A DNA stretch of 64,000 bases from Hahella sp. HNIBRBA332 (GTDB lineage Bacteria; Pseudomonadota; Gammaproteobacteria; Pseudomonadales; Oleiphilaceae): contig NZ_CP132203.1 of assembly GCF_030719035.1 (NCBI RefSeq), positions 2,232,001-2,296,000 of the forward strand. Direction: 5' to 3'. A program made the position numbers and the translations under genes. Below the pieces are notes generated by a model that saw only the letters and a list, made by a program, of their open reading frames with translations, was not told the origin of the DNA and did not search any database. Positions 16,551-26,064 of the stretch are shown in pieces (the first letter of the stretch is position 1; each line of letters opens with the position of its first letter).

Positions 16551-17571
16551 ATCCTATCTCGCCACCCTGACGCTATTGGCGATTGGGGGAAGCGCTCTGC
16601 TCAACTCGCTATACACTGTGAGTGAAATCGAGCAAGTGATCATCACACAATTCGGCAAACCGGTGGGAGCGCCGATTACTGAAGCAGGACTGAAAATCAA
16701 AGCGCCTTTTATTCAGGAGGTCAATCCTATCGATAAGCGGGTGCTGGAATGGAACGGAAGCCCCTCAGACATGCCCACCAAAGATAAGCTCTATATCTCT
16801 GTAGACCTTTACGCCCGCTGGCGGATTACCGATCCCCTGCAGTACTTCTTGCGACTGAGGGATGAGCGCAGCGCCCAATCCCGTCTCGACGACATACTGG
16901 GAAGTGAGACTCGTAACGCCGTCGCCAAGCATGAACTTATCGAAATTATCCGCACCACAAAGGACCGTACGCCACTGCGCGATACACTGCTCACAGGATC
17001 GAGCCAGGAGCTGAATATGGGAGCCTTGGCGCCGATCCAGAAAGGGCGAAAGCTGGTGGAGGCGGAAATCTTCCGGGCAGGCGCGGAAAAGGTCCGTGTG
17101 TTCGGTATTGAGCTGCTGGACATTCGCTTTAAACGCATCAATTACAACGAAAGTGTCCGCCCCAAAATCTATGATCGCATGATCAGCGAACGACGACAGA
17201 TCGCAGAGCGCTTTCTCTCCGAAGGCAATGGCGAGGCGGCCCGCATCCGCGGCAACCGGGAGCGCGACCTTAATAAAATTCAATCGGAAGCCTATCGACA
17301 GGTTGAAGAAATTCGGGGCCTCGCCGACGCCAAGGCCACCGACATCTACTCCAGTGCTTACAACCAAAGTAAAGATGCGGTGGATTTTTATGAGTTTACC
17401 CGCACCATGCAGGCTTACCGTTCGATAATAGCGGAAAACTCTACGCTGGTGCTTTCCACTGACAGCGACCTTTTAAAATACCTGAAAGGTATGACCCCCA
17501 ACGCCAGCGTTGATACCGATTACTTCGCAGATCGAACCAGGACCGATAAGACCGACGGAGCGACGCACTGA
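16540..17571 (+). CDS. hflC: HflC-like membrane protease regulator (SPFH/Band 7)
   Basis: 343 aa. A membrane helix near the N terminus (TLLAIGGSALLNSLYTV) is followed by an SPFH domain starting SEIEQVIITQFGKPVG and the HflC-typical RISERRQIAERF-like segment (MISERRQIAERFLSEGNGEA). The C-terminal coiled coil and DLLKYLKG end match HflC. It starts inside the end of hflK, indicating translational coupling. Partner of HflK in FtsH control at the periplasmic face of the inner membrane. Confidence 0.92.
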   Translation: MKGKSYLATLTLLAIGGSALLNSLYTVSEIEQVIITQFGKPVGAPITEAGLKIKAPFIQEVNPIDKRVLEWNGSPSDMPTKDKLYISVDLYARWRITDPLQYFLRLRDERSAQSRLDDILGSETRNAVAKHELIEIIRTTKDRTPLRDTLLTGSSQELNMGALAPIQKGRKLVEAEIFRAGAEKVRVFGIELLDIRFKRINYNESVRPKIYDRMISERRQIAERFLSEGNGEAARIRGNRERDLNKIQSEAYRQVEEIRGLADAKATDIYSSAYNQSKDAVDFYEFTRTMQAYRSIIAENSTLVLSTDSDLLKYLKGMTPNASVDTDYFADRTRTDKTDGATH

Positions 17572-17614
17572 AACGTCTGCGTCACCCGCCGGCATGAAGA
17601 CAAAACATGAAGAC

Positions 17615-17643
17615 AAAAGCGGATGAAACATCCGCTTTTTCTT
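17615..17643. terminator. Intrinsic terminator after hflC
   Basis: Perfect 11-bp stem AAAAGCGGATG/CATCCGCTTTT with an AAA loop and a T-run. The A-run on the other side means it can also end the convergent YeaQ-like gene. Confidence 0.85.
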
Positions 17644-17646
17644 TGG

Positions 17647-17937
17647 TCAGTGAGCTTTAGGGGGATTGGTTTGGTCTGAGCTATGGGTGATCGCGTAGTA
17701 AACACCATGGCAGACCAGTAGCAAAATAACCGCTCCAGTCGCCGCCGCCAGAAGGCTATAAGTGGTGTACAAGGCTGCGCCGGTAATCGTAAAGGTGGAA
17801 TAGGCTCCGCCTCCGATAGCCGCGCCGATTGCGCCGACTCCCATATCCGTCAAAATACCCTGATTAGCGCTGTGCGCTAACTTGCCTGCGCCGAAGCCCA
17901 GGACGATTCCAATTAGTATGCAAGATAGAATTAACAT
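17647..17937 (-). CDS. GlsB/YeaQ/YmgE-like small membrane protein
   Basis: 96 aa with hydrophobic helices at about 2-18 (LILSCILIGIVLGFGAGKLA), 30-50 and 58-80. The Gly-rich GVGAIGAAIGGG segment is typical of the YeaQ/YmgE (transglycosylase-associated) group, a stress-induced inner-membrane family of unknown activity. AGGAG precedes the ATG. Divergent from the triple-BON gene, with two copies of the island palindrome in the shared upstream region. Confidence 0.7.
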   Translation of the reverse strand: MLILSCILIGIVLGFGAGKLAHSANQGILTDMGVGAIGAAIGGGAYSTFTITGAALYTTYSLLAAATGAVILLLVCHGVYYAITHSSDQTNPPKAH

Positions 17938-18084
17938 AGCGACTCTCCTGTGTACGCATAGTGAATAGTAAAGGTTTGGACTTTCTCAGCACCGGTATTG
18001 CTTACTGGGTGCTGACCAGCTACGTCATAGCGCAAAGAGTCCGCTTAGCGCCCACCTCCATTGTTGTTTCTACATCACCCTTCG

Positions 18085-18106
18085 GTCTGTACGGAGGCAT
18101 ACAGAA
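18085..18106. promoter_or_regulatory. Palindromic regulatory site E
   Basis: GTCTGTACG, 4 nt, CATACAGAA. The left half fits the consensus exactly; the right half differs at two positions. It lies between the divergent YeaQ-like and triple-BON genes. Confidence 0.45.
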
Positions 18107-18128
18107 GGCTGCGAAAACACCCGACTTG

Positions 18129-18150
18129 CTACGTGGGCTGCCGTACCGAC
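18129..18150. promoter_or_regulatory. Palindromic regulatory site C
   Basis: CTACGTGGG, 4 nt, CGTACCGAC. The right half fits the consensus. It ends 78 bases before the triple-BON start and starts 23 bases after site E, so the two centres are 44 bases apart, about four helix turns. Confidence 0.45.
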
Positions 18151-18228
18151 TGAATGTGCCTGCTACTTTTATAGTCCCATCTTACGCACCGCATCATTCA
18201 TTGCAGTGCTGTATGCTCAGGAGGCTAT

Positions 18229-19074
18229 ATGAACAAATTAGTTGAGCAACGCGCTCCAGAGGTAAAATCCAAAAGCGTGAGCGCAATCTCTGACCGGATC
18301 AGTGAAACACGCCAGGAAACTCAAATCTGGACAACGTTCGCCTTAAGTCCCTATCTGCGCGCACTTGACCTGAAGGTTTCAGTTCACGAAGGGTGCGCAC
18401 TGTTGAGCGGCAAGGTGGATCAAGGTGTCAGCAAAGAGTTAGCGAAGCAAATTGCTCTGGGGGTAAAGGGTATCCGCTCAGTAGAGGACCAGATTGTTGT
18501 CGTCGAGGACGCGGTTCCCTCCTCTCCCATGGAAGACCGCAGCTATGGGGATATTATTGATGATGTCACGATCAGCGCGGCGGTAAAGACAAAGTTGTTG
18601 TCCTGTCGCTACGCTGACAGTATTGCCGCAGAGGTAAATACTACCGCTGGCAAAGTGACGCTGACAGGAACCGCAGAGGACAAAGCCGCCAAAAAATTCG
18701 CCAGATCCGTGGCCATTCACACTCATGGCGTTATCAGCGTTGAAAACGCGCTGGTAATTACACCCGGAAAAGCCGGGCTATCCAAGCATTCGGATGAAGT
18801 CGTGAATATCAAAAGATACACGGATGAACTTGGCCATTATCTTTCCGACATCTGGATCACCGCCAAGGTAAAAGTGGTGCTACTGTATTCCAGTAGTGTG
18901 TCGGGCTCGAAAATCAGCGTGTTGACCCATAATGGCGTCGTGACGCTGAATGGCGACCTTGGCGGCGGCGCGGAGAAAGCACTGGCCATTGAAGTCGCGA
19001 AAAATGTGTATGGCGTTAAAAGAGTCAACGCTAAAGGCCTGACGTTTACCGCCAATCATCTTTTGGATAGCTAG
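18229..19074 (+). CDS. Protein with three BON domains (OsmY-like)
   Basis: 281 aa. Three BON repeats are visible at about residues 35-95 (LSGKVDQGVSKELAKQIALG), 115-180 (KVTLTGTAEDKAAKKFARSV) and 205-270 (VVTLNGDLGGGAEKALAIEV). The repeat pattern is that of periplasmic OsmY, but no signal peptide can be seen at this start, so the location is uncertain. AGGAGG gives a firm start. Likely an osmotic or envelope stress protein binding membranes. Confidence 0.88.
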   Translation: MNKLVEQRAPEVKSKSVSAISDRISETRQETQIWTTFALSPYLRALDLKVSVHEGCALLSGKVDQGVSKELAKQIALGVKGIRSVEDQIVVVEDAVPSSPMEDRSYGDIIDDVTISAAVKTKLLSCRYADSIAAEVNTTAGKVTLTGTAEDKAAKKFARSVAIHTHGVISVENALVITPGKAGLSKHSDEVVNIKRYTDELGHYLSDIWITAKVKVVLLYSSSVSGSKISVLTHNGVVTLNGDLGGGAEKALAIEVAKNVYGVKRVNAKGLTFTANHLLDS

Positions 19075-19156
19075 GCTGCTCACTGAGAGACGCAGACGCG
19101 CGCCACAACGGCAATGGGCTTTCCTGGTAGGCGGCCTGTAACGGCCGCCGTCTGGC

Positions 19157-21157
19157 TCAACCATTTTGTCGTTGATAACGGTCTGCGTAGTAGCGGAACT
19201 GACCCGGCCCATTCTTTTTCGCCTCATACATGGCTTCATCCGCACAACAAATTAAGTCGTTCGCCTCAGTGGCGTTATCTGGATACACCGCTATTCCGAT
19301 GCTGGGCGATGTTTTCACTAGCACATTTTCGAGAGCGTAAGGTTTGGACAAAGTGACGATAATGGTCTTGGCCAGGCGCGCGGAATCATTGCGGTTGTTA
19401 TGGTCGAGCGCGATCACGGCGAATTCATCACCGCCTATACGGGCTACCAGATCAGACTCGCGCACGACGCCTTTTAGCCGGAGGGCGACTTCCTTCAGCA
19501 GCGCGTCGCCTACCCTGTGTCCGTGGGTGTCATTGACGTTTTTGAATTGGTCCAGATCCAGATATAACAGCGCCACCTTTTTACTGTTGCGATGCGCCAA
19601 CGCAAACTCCTGGAACAGGAACGCCGTCAAAAAGCGCCTGTTCGCCAGGCCGGTCAGCATGTCATGAGTGGCGAGATATTCCGCTTCTCTTTGCGCCGTC
19701 ATTTCGGAAATAAGCAGCGCTGCGCCAGCTGAGGCGTGATCACCTCTGCTGCGTAAGGGCAAACAGGTTGCGACAAAACTTCGCATGGCGCTCTTGTCAT
19801 AGGCTTTGCAGAGTGACGCTTCGACATTATAAGCCGGCGCACCGCTGGCGATGGTCTGTTTTAATGTATCTTCATAGCCCGCCACCAGACCAGACTTAAG
19901 CTCACTGAGCTTTCGCCCGATAATTTCCTTCTTTGCAAGACCGCACCATTGCGCCAGCTTGCTGTTCATTCGCACGCAACTCAGATCTTGGTTGACCATG
20001 GCGATGCCAATTGGCGAACCTTCATAAAGCAAGTCAATTTCACTGAACTGTCTTTCAAGCGCCACTTCCCTGATTCTTATTCGCTCCACCAGATCCTCTA
20101 TTGCGGCGGCCACCAGTTGAACTTCCCTGGGACCGGTGATTGTCACGCCATAGGCCGACTCAGCGCTCCCCAGCCTGAGGGCATTGGCGAAAATCGCCAG
20201 CTTCTTCAATGGCCTTGAAATTAACTCTGAGATAAACCAACCAAAAACAGCAAAGAAAACAGACACCACAATTCCCCAGCGCCAAATTGCTCCGCTGAGA
20301 ATATGTAGCGGCCTCAACGCCGCGACGGATTCCTGTCTGGCGATCACCACCCAGCCGTTACCGGGATAATCAAGAAATCCTTTGGTTTCACTGTAGCCCA
20401 CCAGGTATTGCTTCCCGTCCGGTAAAACTATCAATGCATTTTTGTGCTCTTTCAGTGAGTCAGGTATCGTCAGCCTCGTGCTCATAAGCGCAGCAGGCCC
20501 CATCAGCACTGCGCCGTCTCTGGCAAGCACCAGCAGCTCCAGCTGTTGGCTGTGGTGCTGTAACACGCTCTCGGCGAGTGAATTAACCCAGCTCCAACTT
20601 ATGAAGGCGCCCATCACACCAATGGAAGCGCCTTCCGCATCCCGAATTGGAGCCGCCAGACTGATGTAGCGATGCATTGGGGAATTACTCTGACTTGAAC
20701 CGTTGAACTCGGCGCTTTCTGTATTGTTTATATCACTCGCATAAGGGCCTTGTAAGCCCTGCTTCCACCAGGCTTGCTCTGAAACGTCCGCACCTTTCAA
20801 CAGCGTCCCTGTGGCGCGCAACACTCTACCGTTTCTATCTGTCAGCCCTATCCAAATATAATACTCGTGCGTCCTCTTTAACGTTTCCAGAATATTGATT
20901 TGTTCGGCGTATCCTGATCCGTATAGATTACGCACTGTTGGCAATGCTGAGATATTAATCATATCCCGCAGATGCTCATACATGCCTCTATCCAGCCTGT
21001 CCGCCATTTGGAATGAGGCTCTGGAAATTTTACCGTATAGCTCCCGCCTGAGGCTTTGTGAAGATTCATAGTCAACAATACAATTCACCACTCCTATCGT
21101 AGCGATAACCACACCGGCCAGCGTTATAGATAAAAGAGTACTCAGCCGGAAATTCAT
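19157..21157 (-). CDS. Membrane diguanylate cyclase with dCache, PAS and GGDEF
   Basis: 666 aa. Transmembrane helices near residues 5-28 and 288-310 enclose a large periplasmic double-Cache sensor (YYIWIGLTDRNGRVLRATG, GVMGAFISWSW). A HAMP-like segment and a PAS domain (about 375-490, EGSPIGIAMVNQDLSCVRMN) follow. The C terminus is a GGDEF domain with intact RIGGDEF, predicting c-di-GMP synthesis. No EAL domain. It would couple an extracellular signal to c-di-GMP. Convergent with the triple-BON gene. Confidence 0.93.
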   Translation of the reverse strand: MNFRLSTLLSITLAGVVIATIGVVNCIVDYESSQSLRRELYGKISRASFQMADRLDRGMYEHLRDMINISALPTVRNLYGSGYAEQINILETLKRTHEYYIWIGLTDRNGRVLRATGTLLKGADVSEQAWWKQGLQGPYASDINNTESAEFNGSSQSNSPMHRYISLAAPIRDAEGASIGVMGAFISWSWVNSLAESVLQHHSQQLELLVLARDGAVLMGPAALMSTRLTIPDSLKEHKNALIVLPDGKQYLVGYSETKGFLDYPGNGWVVIARQESVAALRPLHILSGAIWRWGIVVSVFFAVFGWFISELISRPLKKLAIFANALRLGSAESAYGVTITGPREVQLVAAAIEDLVERIRIREVALERQFSEIDLLYEGSPIGIAMVNQDLSCVRMNSKLAQWCGLAKKEIIGRKLSELKSGLVAGYEDTLKQTIASGAPAYNVEASLCKAYDKSAMRSFVATCLPLRSRGDHASAGAALLISEMTAQREAEYLATHDMLTGLANRRFLTAFLFQEFALAHRNSKKVALLYLDLDQFKNVNDTHGHRVGDALLKEVALRLKGVVRESDLVARIGGDEFAVIALDHNNRNDSARLAKTIIVTLSKPYALENVLVKTSPSIGIAVYPDNATEANDLICCADEAMYEAKKNGPGQFRYYADRYQRQNG

Positions 21158-21388
21158 TGCGTCCCCGCCTCATTAACATCCTGTACAATTAATACTCTTA
21201 GGCAACAAAATCGCAATTTGCAAATAATATAAATGCATTACCTATTTTCAATAGTTTATGGGGGAATACCCCATGCCATCACGTCCAATATCCTGATACC
21301 GCTTTTATTGATTTGGTAATAATATGCGTCAAAAAAGAGGGGGCTTTTCGCCTGCATCCAGAATAAAAACTTAACAAGGAGACTGGAT

Positions 21389-22429
21389 ATGCGTATTTAT
21401 AATCCAGAAAAAATCATGAATGATTCAGATACAACGAGAGCTCATCCTAAAAGAAATAATCACTGGGCGATTGTTTTAGCGGGCGGCGATGGCAAATTCA
21501 TGAAGCAAAACACCCTTCACTGGTTTGGACATGAGCGGCCAGAACAATTTTGCTGTTTCAACGGAAATAAAACATTATTGGATCAGACATGGGAAAGAGC
21601 GGAACGGCTTGTTTTCAGGAAAAATATTATCACCACCGCATTGGTCAGCCATAAAAAATACTTTGATGAATATCTTGAAGGGGACTCCCCGGGAAGCACT
21701 TTATATCAGCCGGTAAACTGCGGCACCGCCCCTTCTGTCATGATGTCATTAGCGCATATTCTGGCGCAGGATGAAAATGCATCCATTATCATCCTTCCTT
21801 CTGATCATTACATCCACCAGGAAAACACCTTCTCTTTGCTTGCCAGACGCACACTGGATTTAACTGAGAAATATGAGGACAAGGTGATTTTATTTGGCGC
21901 AGAAGCCACTTGGGGCAACCCGGATTATGGCTGGCTTGAAACATCCGGTCCATCTGATTATAACTCGCTTATGGATGGCGATATGCATGAACTGTCTCAG
22001 GTGCTCGCCATTCACACTCGTCCAACGTCTTCGCTGGTGCATCGGCTATACCGGCGCAATGCGCTCTGGAATACATCCATCATTGCCTGCAAAGCCAAGA
22101 CATTGTGGCGATTATGTTCGAAATACCTGCCCGGTCTGTTTGAACGTTCTGAACATGTTCACAAAGTCGTTAGTCACTTCAGTAGATATAAAGAAGGCAG
22201 CGATTATATAACAACCGCCATTTCCCATGCTTATTATCATCTCACCAAAAGCGACATGTATCGAAGCTTTTTAAGATGCGCCGTCTCCGATTGTTTATCC
22301 GTACGCATGGCCAATCTTGATTGGGTTGACTGGGGGCGCCCTGAGCGCATCATAGAAACGATAAAAAAATACAGTCTGGCGCCAAGTTTTGATCTAAATA
22401 TTGGGCTTTCTCAAGCATCCAAATCCTAA
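21389..22429 (+). CDS. Sugar-1-phosphate nucleotidyltransferase-like protein, degenerate active site
   Basis: 346 aa, preceded by AAGGAGA. It has the fold of mannose-1-phosphate guanylyltransferases: WAIVLAGGDG at residue about 27, ILPSDHYI and DWVDWGRPERI near the end. Key positions are altered. The usual GTRL of the nucleotide loop reads GKFM, the PKQF lysine is Glu (PEQF), and the NRGT arginine is Cys (VNCGTAP). It may have lost catalysis or changed substrate. Stand-alone, 26 kb from the exopolysaccharide genes. Confidence 0.75.
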   Translation: MRIYNPEKIMNDSDTTRAHPKRNNHWAIVLAGGDGKFMKQNTLHWFGHERPEQFCCFNGNKTLLDQTWERAERLVFRKNIITTALVSHKKYFDEYLEGDSPGSTLYQPVNCGTAPSVMMSLAHILAQDENASIIILPSDHYIHQENTFSLLARRTLDLTEKYEDKVILFGAEATWGNPDYGWLETSGPSDYNSLMDGDMHELSQVLAIHTRPTSSLVHRLYRRNALWNTSIIACKAKTLWRLCSKYLPGLFERSEHVHKVVSHFSRYKEGSDYITTAISHAYYHLTKSDMYRSFLRCAVSDCLSVRMANLDWVDWGRPERIIETIKKYSLAPSFDLNIGLSQASKS

Positions 22430-22625
22430 CTCCAAAACGTGTTATTTAAATCATCAATAAAAACCAAATATTTTATTACTTTATATCCCGGCCAACTTCT
22501 AAACGCCCTGGACAATATAGGTTACTAAAGCTTCTATACGGCGCCTGCCTGGGCCTAAATAGTGCGGGCGTTCGCCATTATTCGTCCCGCCACACCAATC
22601 AACCGCTCATAGACTCCATATAATC

Positions 22626-23405
22626 ATGATTTACTTATCTTATTACGCCAACTCTCGGTCAATAGACACGTCCTTCAGCCGCCCTAAAGCAGGTTGCGTT
22701 CTTACGCAGGATGCAAGAAAACAAACGCCGATGACAACCAGCGCCATCGTCGAATATCTGCTCGACCATGCTGAAACGCAGAGCTTTCCAACGCTGAAGA
22801 AAAGTCTAACGGACATCGCAATGTGGCACCAAAGAAACGGCTTTGCGGACCCAACACAAGCGTCTTCGGTGAAAACAGTCCTGGAGGGAATAAAAAAGAA
22901 GCTGCATTCCCAACGCAGCAGACAGGGGAACCTGATACAGATCGAACAATTGTCGCAGCTTGCAAAATGGTTGGATAAAACCATCATGGAAGCTAAAGAG
23001 CATGGCGACAACCGTCGTATATTACGACAAACCCGTGATAAAGCGCTTGTTCTACTGGGCTTCTGGTTTGGACTGCAGGATGAAGAGCTTAGCAAGCTGC
23101 ATGTCGAAGATGTTGACTTAAATTCCCATGAACGCATCTCCGTGTTCATGGCCTACGATAAAGGAAACAGACGCAAGCGTCTGAAGTACTATGAGATCAT
23201 AGAGCCGCGCCATTTATGCCCATTTCAAGCCTATAAAGACTGGCTGAACATCGCTGCGCTATCGTCGGGAGCGGTATTCAGAAGCGTCAATCGATGGGGG
23301 AGCATTGGAGAAGCTCCGCTGCATGCCGGCAGCATCAGACCTATTTTCCGACAGTTATTTCAAAATGTTGGCTTACCAAGGTACGGAGATATCGTCCTGG
23401 CGTAA
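22626..23405 (+). pseudogene. Truncated tyrosine recombinase (phage integrase family)
   Basis: 259 aa. The N-terminal SAM-like domain (residues 40-150) and the first half of the catalytic domain are clear, for instance ALVLLGFWFGLQDEELSKL and LHAGSIRPIFRQLF. Intact relatives have Arg in the GFR.DEL position; here it is Gln. The usual SSHSLRRGFA and later HxxR...Y part is missing: the frame stops at 23405 soon after NVGLPRYGD. No other frame restores it. Most likely a dead integrase; a non-catalytic DNA-binding role cannot be excluded. Confidence 0.75.
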
Positions 23406-23561
23406 ATGCGCCGCGGGAGATATGTCACGCTATGTTAGCTGCCGTACCGATATCGATCGCCCCAGTAGTTAGAGTGAACATAACGCTCATCTTTTAAGCA
23501 TAACGTAAGCCTTGTTGGATGATGGATGATGCGCCAACAGGGCCGTTGAAAGAGTCGCATT

Positions 23562-25895
23562 ATGTATAAGACAAGCCAAGCCTGTAAAACAACCGCCTTA
23601 CCAAAGGACTCTCTAATCATTCTTGGATCTCATGCCAAACCTCGCTTTATACAGACCGCGCAGACGAATATAGCGACGATGGCCTCTGCGCCCCAAAAAC
23701 CCGCCGGCGTCAACTCAAAACGCAACGCCGGCGCGCGGACCAGCGCTTTGTTAAGGGCTGACGAAAATGAATCCTCCTACCCCCCCAGCAAACCTGTCAC
23801 CGTGCTCCTAATAGAAAAATGCGCCACCGATGCACGTAGAATTCTGGATATTTTACACGCCAACACCAAATATCCTTTCTACATCATCTGGACACAAACT
23901 CCTCCCGCTTCACTTAAACGCGAATATGCAAATACGGATGTCATATTGCTGGACGCGTCTTTTTTAATTCATCACAGCGTTAAAGTGCTGGCGCAATTGC
24001 AGCGGATAGCGCCCCGCGTTCCTATCTTGATCATGTGCGCAACGGTACAAGAGGAACAGGAGGCGGAAACCTTGGTGAAGTCTGAAGTGCGCCAAAGGGT
24101 CGACTTTTTCGCCAAGAATCACGTCGACGCCTACTGGTTGCCGCGAGCGTTAATGCTATTGATTGCTCGCCAGGCCGCTGAAAACTTATTGGCGAAAGGG
24201 GAAAAACGCGCGCAACAGATCCTGAACTCCATAGGCGACGCGGTGTTGGCGACCGATCTGCAAGGTAAGGTGATTTATCTGAATAAGATGGCGGAAAATC
24301 TGACAGGCTGGTCTTACAAAGACGCTCTGGGTCAACCCTCTTCTGTGGTGCTCACATTAATCAACAATCAGCCTCAATCGAAGGGCGCCGACCCCATACA
24401 GCAGGCTATTGAGGAGAATCGCATATTAAGGATGACGGATGATTGCATCCTGGTTCGACGGGATGGCGTGGAGCTCTTTATTGATGACTCTATTGCGCCG
24501 ATTCACGATGGCGAGGACAAAGTATCCGGGGCGGTTATCGTATTTCATGACGTTTCGGCGGAGCGGACAATGGCCAAGGAAATATCGCATATGGCCCAAC
24601 ACGACTCCCTGACCGGACTGCCCAACCGCGCGTTGCTGGAGGAACGATTTTCCTCCGCCGTCAATCTGGCCAAACGCAACGCCAAGCAAATAGCCTTACT
24701 GTTTATTGACCTCGACTTCTTCAAGCTGGTCAATGATTCCCTCGGCCATGGCGTGGGCGACCTGCTGCTTCGCTCTGTCGCGGAGAGACTGGAAGCCTGC
24801 GTACGTGCGACGGACACTGTCAGTCGTCATGGCGGAGACGAGTTTGTCATATTGCTAAGCGAGCTGGACAAACCGGAAGACGCCGCCCATGTAGCCGAGA
24901 AGCTGACGGCGGCTTTCTGCGTCCCTCATATCATCAACGACTATAAACTTCATGTCAGCTTGAGCATCGGCATCAGTGTTTATCCAGATGATGGAAGCGA
25001 GATGGCGTTCATTATGCAAAATGCGGACATCGCCATGTATCACGCCAAGAGCAGCGGCCGCAATAACTATCAGTTCTTCAGAGCCGACATGAATGCTCGC
25101 ACCAGCAAGCGACTGCTTTTGGAGAGCAAACTCCGCCAGGCCTTGATAGAGCATGAGTTTATCTTGCACTACCAGCCCCAGATAGAGCTGGTTTCCGGGG
25201 AGATCACCGGCGCAGAAGCGCTGATCCGCTGGCGCGACCCTGCCGCAGGGATTATTCCACCGAGTCGATTTATACCCGTTGCAGAGGAATGCGGGCTCAT
25301 TATTTCAATCGGACGCTGGGTGCTGCACGAGGCATGCCGTCAGATGAAAGCTTGGCGCGATCTGGGATATCGGCCGGCGCCGGTTTCGGTGAATATATCG
25401 GCGCTGGAGTTCAGAAATAAAGACTTTCTGGACAGCATCAATGACATATTGGAGCAGTACCAAGTGCCCCCGGGATTGCTGAAGCTGGAATTGACCGAAA
25501 GCATTCTTATGCATGACATCAACTCGTCCACAAGCGTGCTGGACAAGCTTAAATCCATTGGCGTGCTTCTGGCCATCGACGACTTCGGAACCGGCTATTC
25601 AAGCCTGAGCTATCTGAAACGATTGCCAATAGACACCCTAAAAATAGACCAGTCTTTCGTACGCGATCTGACAATGGAAAAAGACGACGCCACCATTGTC
25701 AGCGCGGTCATTGGCATGGGGAAAAACCTTGGCCAGAAGGTCATTGCTGAGGGTGTGGAAACACTTGAACAACTTAACATTCTGCGCAGCTACCACTGTG
25801 ATGAAGGACAGGGTTTCCAATTCAGCCGGCCCCTGTCGGCGGATGACTTCGCCCTGTTCCTCGCAACCAATAACGGCGTTTTAACGCTGGATTAG
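23562..25895 (+). CDS. PAS-GGDEF-EAL c-di-GMP enzyme with receiver-like N terminus
   Basis: 777 aa, cytoplasmic. Residues about 80-205 resemble a response-regulator receiver (VTVLLIEKCATDARRIL, DVILLDASF) but lack the acidic pair. A PAS domain (210-345), a GGDEF domain with SRHGGDEFVILL and an EAL domain (about 515-770) with AEALIRWRDP, LELTESILM and DDFGTGYSS follow. Both catalytic cores look intact, so it may synthesise or degrade c-di-GMP, or use GGDEF as a GTP sensor for the phosphodiesterase. Confidence 0.93.
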   Translation: MYKTSQACKTTALPKDSLIILGSHAKPRFIQTAQTNIATMASAPQKPAGVNSKRNAGARTSALLRADENESSYPPSKPVTVLLIEKCATDARRILDILHANTKYPFYIIWTQTPPASLKREYANTDVILLDASFLIHHSVKVLAQLQRIAPRVPILIMCATVQEEQEAETLVKSEVRQRVDFFAKNHVDAYWLPRALMLLIARQAAENLLAKGEKRAQQILNSIGDAVLATDLQGKVIYLNKMAENLTGWSYKDALGQPSSVVLTLINNQPQSKGADPIQQAIEENRILRMTDDCILVRRDGVELFIDDSIAPIHDGEDKVSGAVIVFHDVSAERTMAKEISHMAQHDSLTGLPNRALLEERFSSAVNLAKRNAKQIALLFIDLDFFKLVNDSLGHGVGDLLLRSVAERLEACVRATDTVSRHGGDEFVILLSELDKPEDAAHVAEKLTAAFCVPHIINDYKLHVSLSIGISVYPDDGSEMAFIMQNADIAMYHAKSSGRNNYQFFRADMNARTSKRLLLESKLRQALIEHEFILHYQPQIELVSGEITGAEALIRWRDPAAGIIPPSRFIPVAEECGLIISIGRWVLHEACRQMKAWRDLGYRPAPVSVNISALEFRNKDFLDSINDILEQYQVPPGLLKLELTESILMHDINSSTSVLDKLKSIGVLLAIDDFGTGYSSLSYLKRLPIDTLKIDQSFVRDLTMEKDDATIVSAVIGMGKNLGQKVIAEGVETLEQLNILRSYHCDEGQGFQFSRPLSADDFALFLATNNGVLTLD

Positions 25896-26064
25896 AGGCT
25901 TATGCAGGAATGAAGCAAAGTATGATCACTCGCCCCTTGGTACACGCATGGGGGTTACCCCGATACCATTCCCGCCAGCGCCCTGATCTGATCCGGCGGA
26001 ACGCCATACTATAATGTTCTCATTGCACTTAGCGCGCAATGGATGGACGAACAGGAAGGAAGCA

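Noticed and set aside
17961..18245. 94-codon frame between the YeaQ-like and triple-BON genes
   Set aside because: It covers both regulatory palindromes, lacks a ribosome site and overlaps the start of the BON gene.
19130..19149. GGCGGCC/GGCCGCC stem as terminator
   Set aside because: Short stem without T-run on either strand; could be chance in GC-rich DNA between convergent genes.
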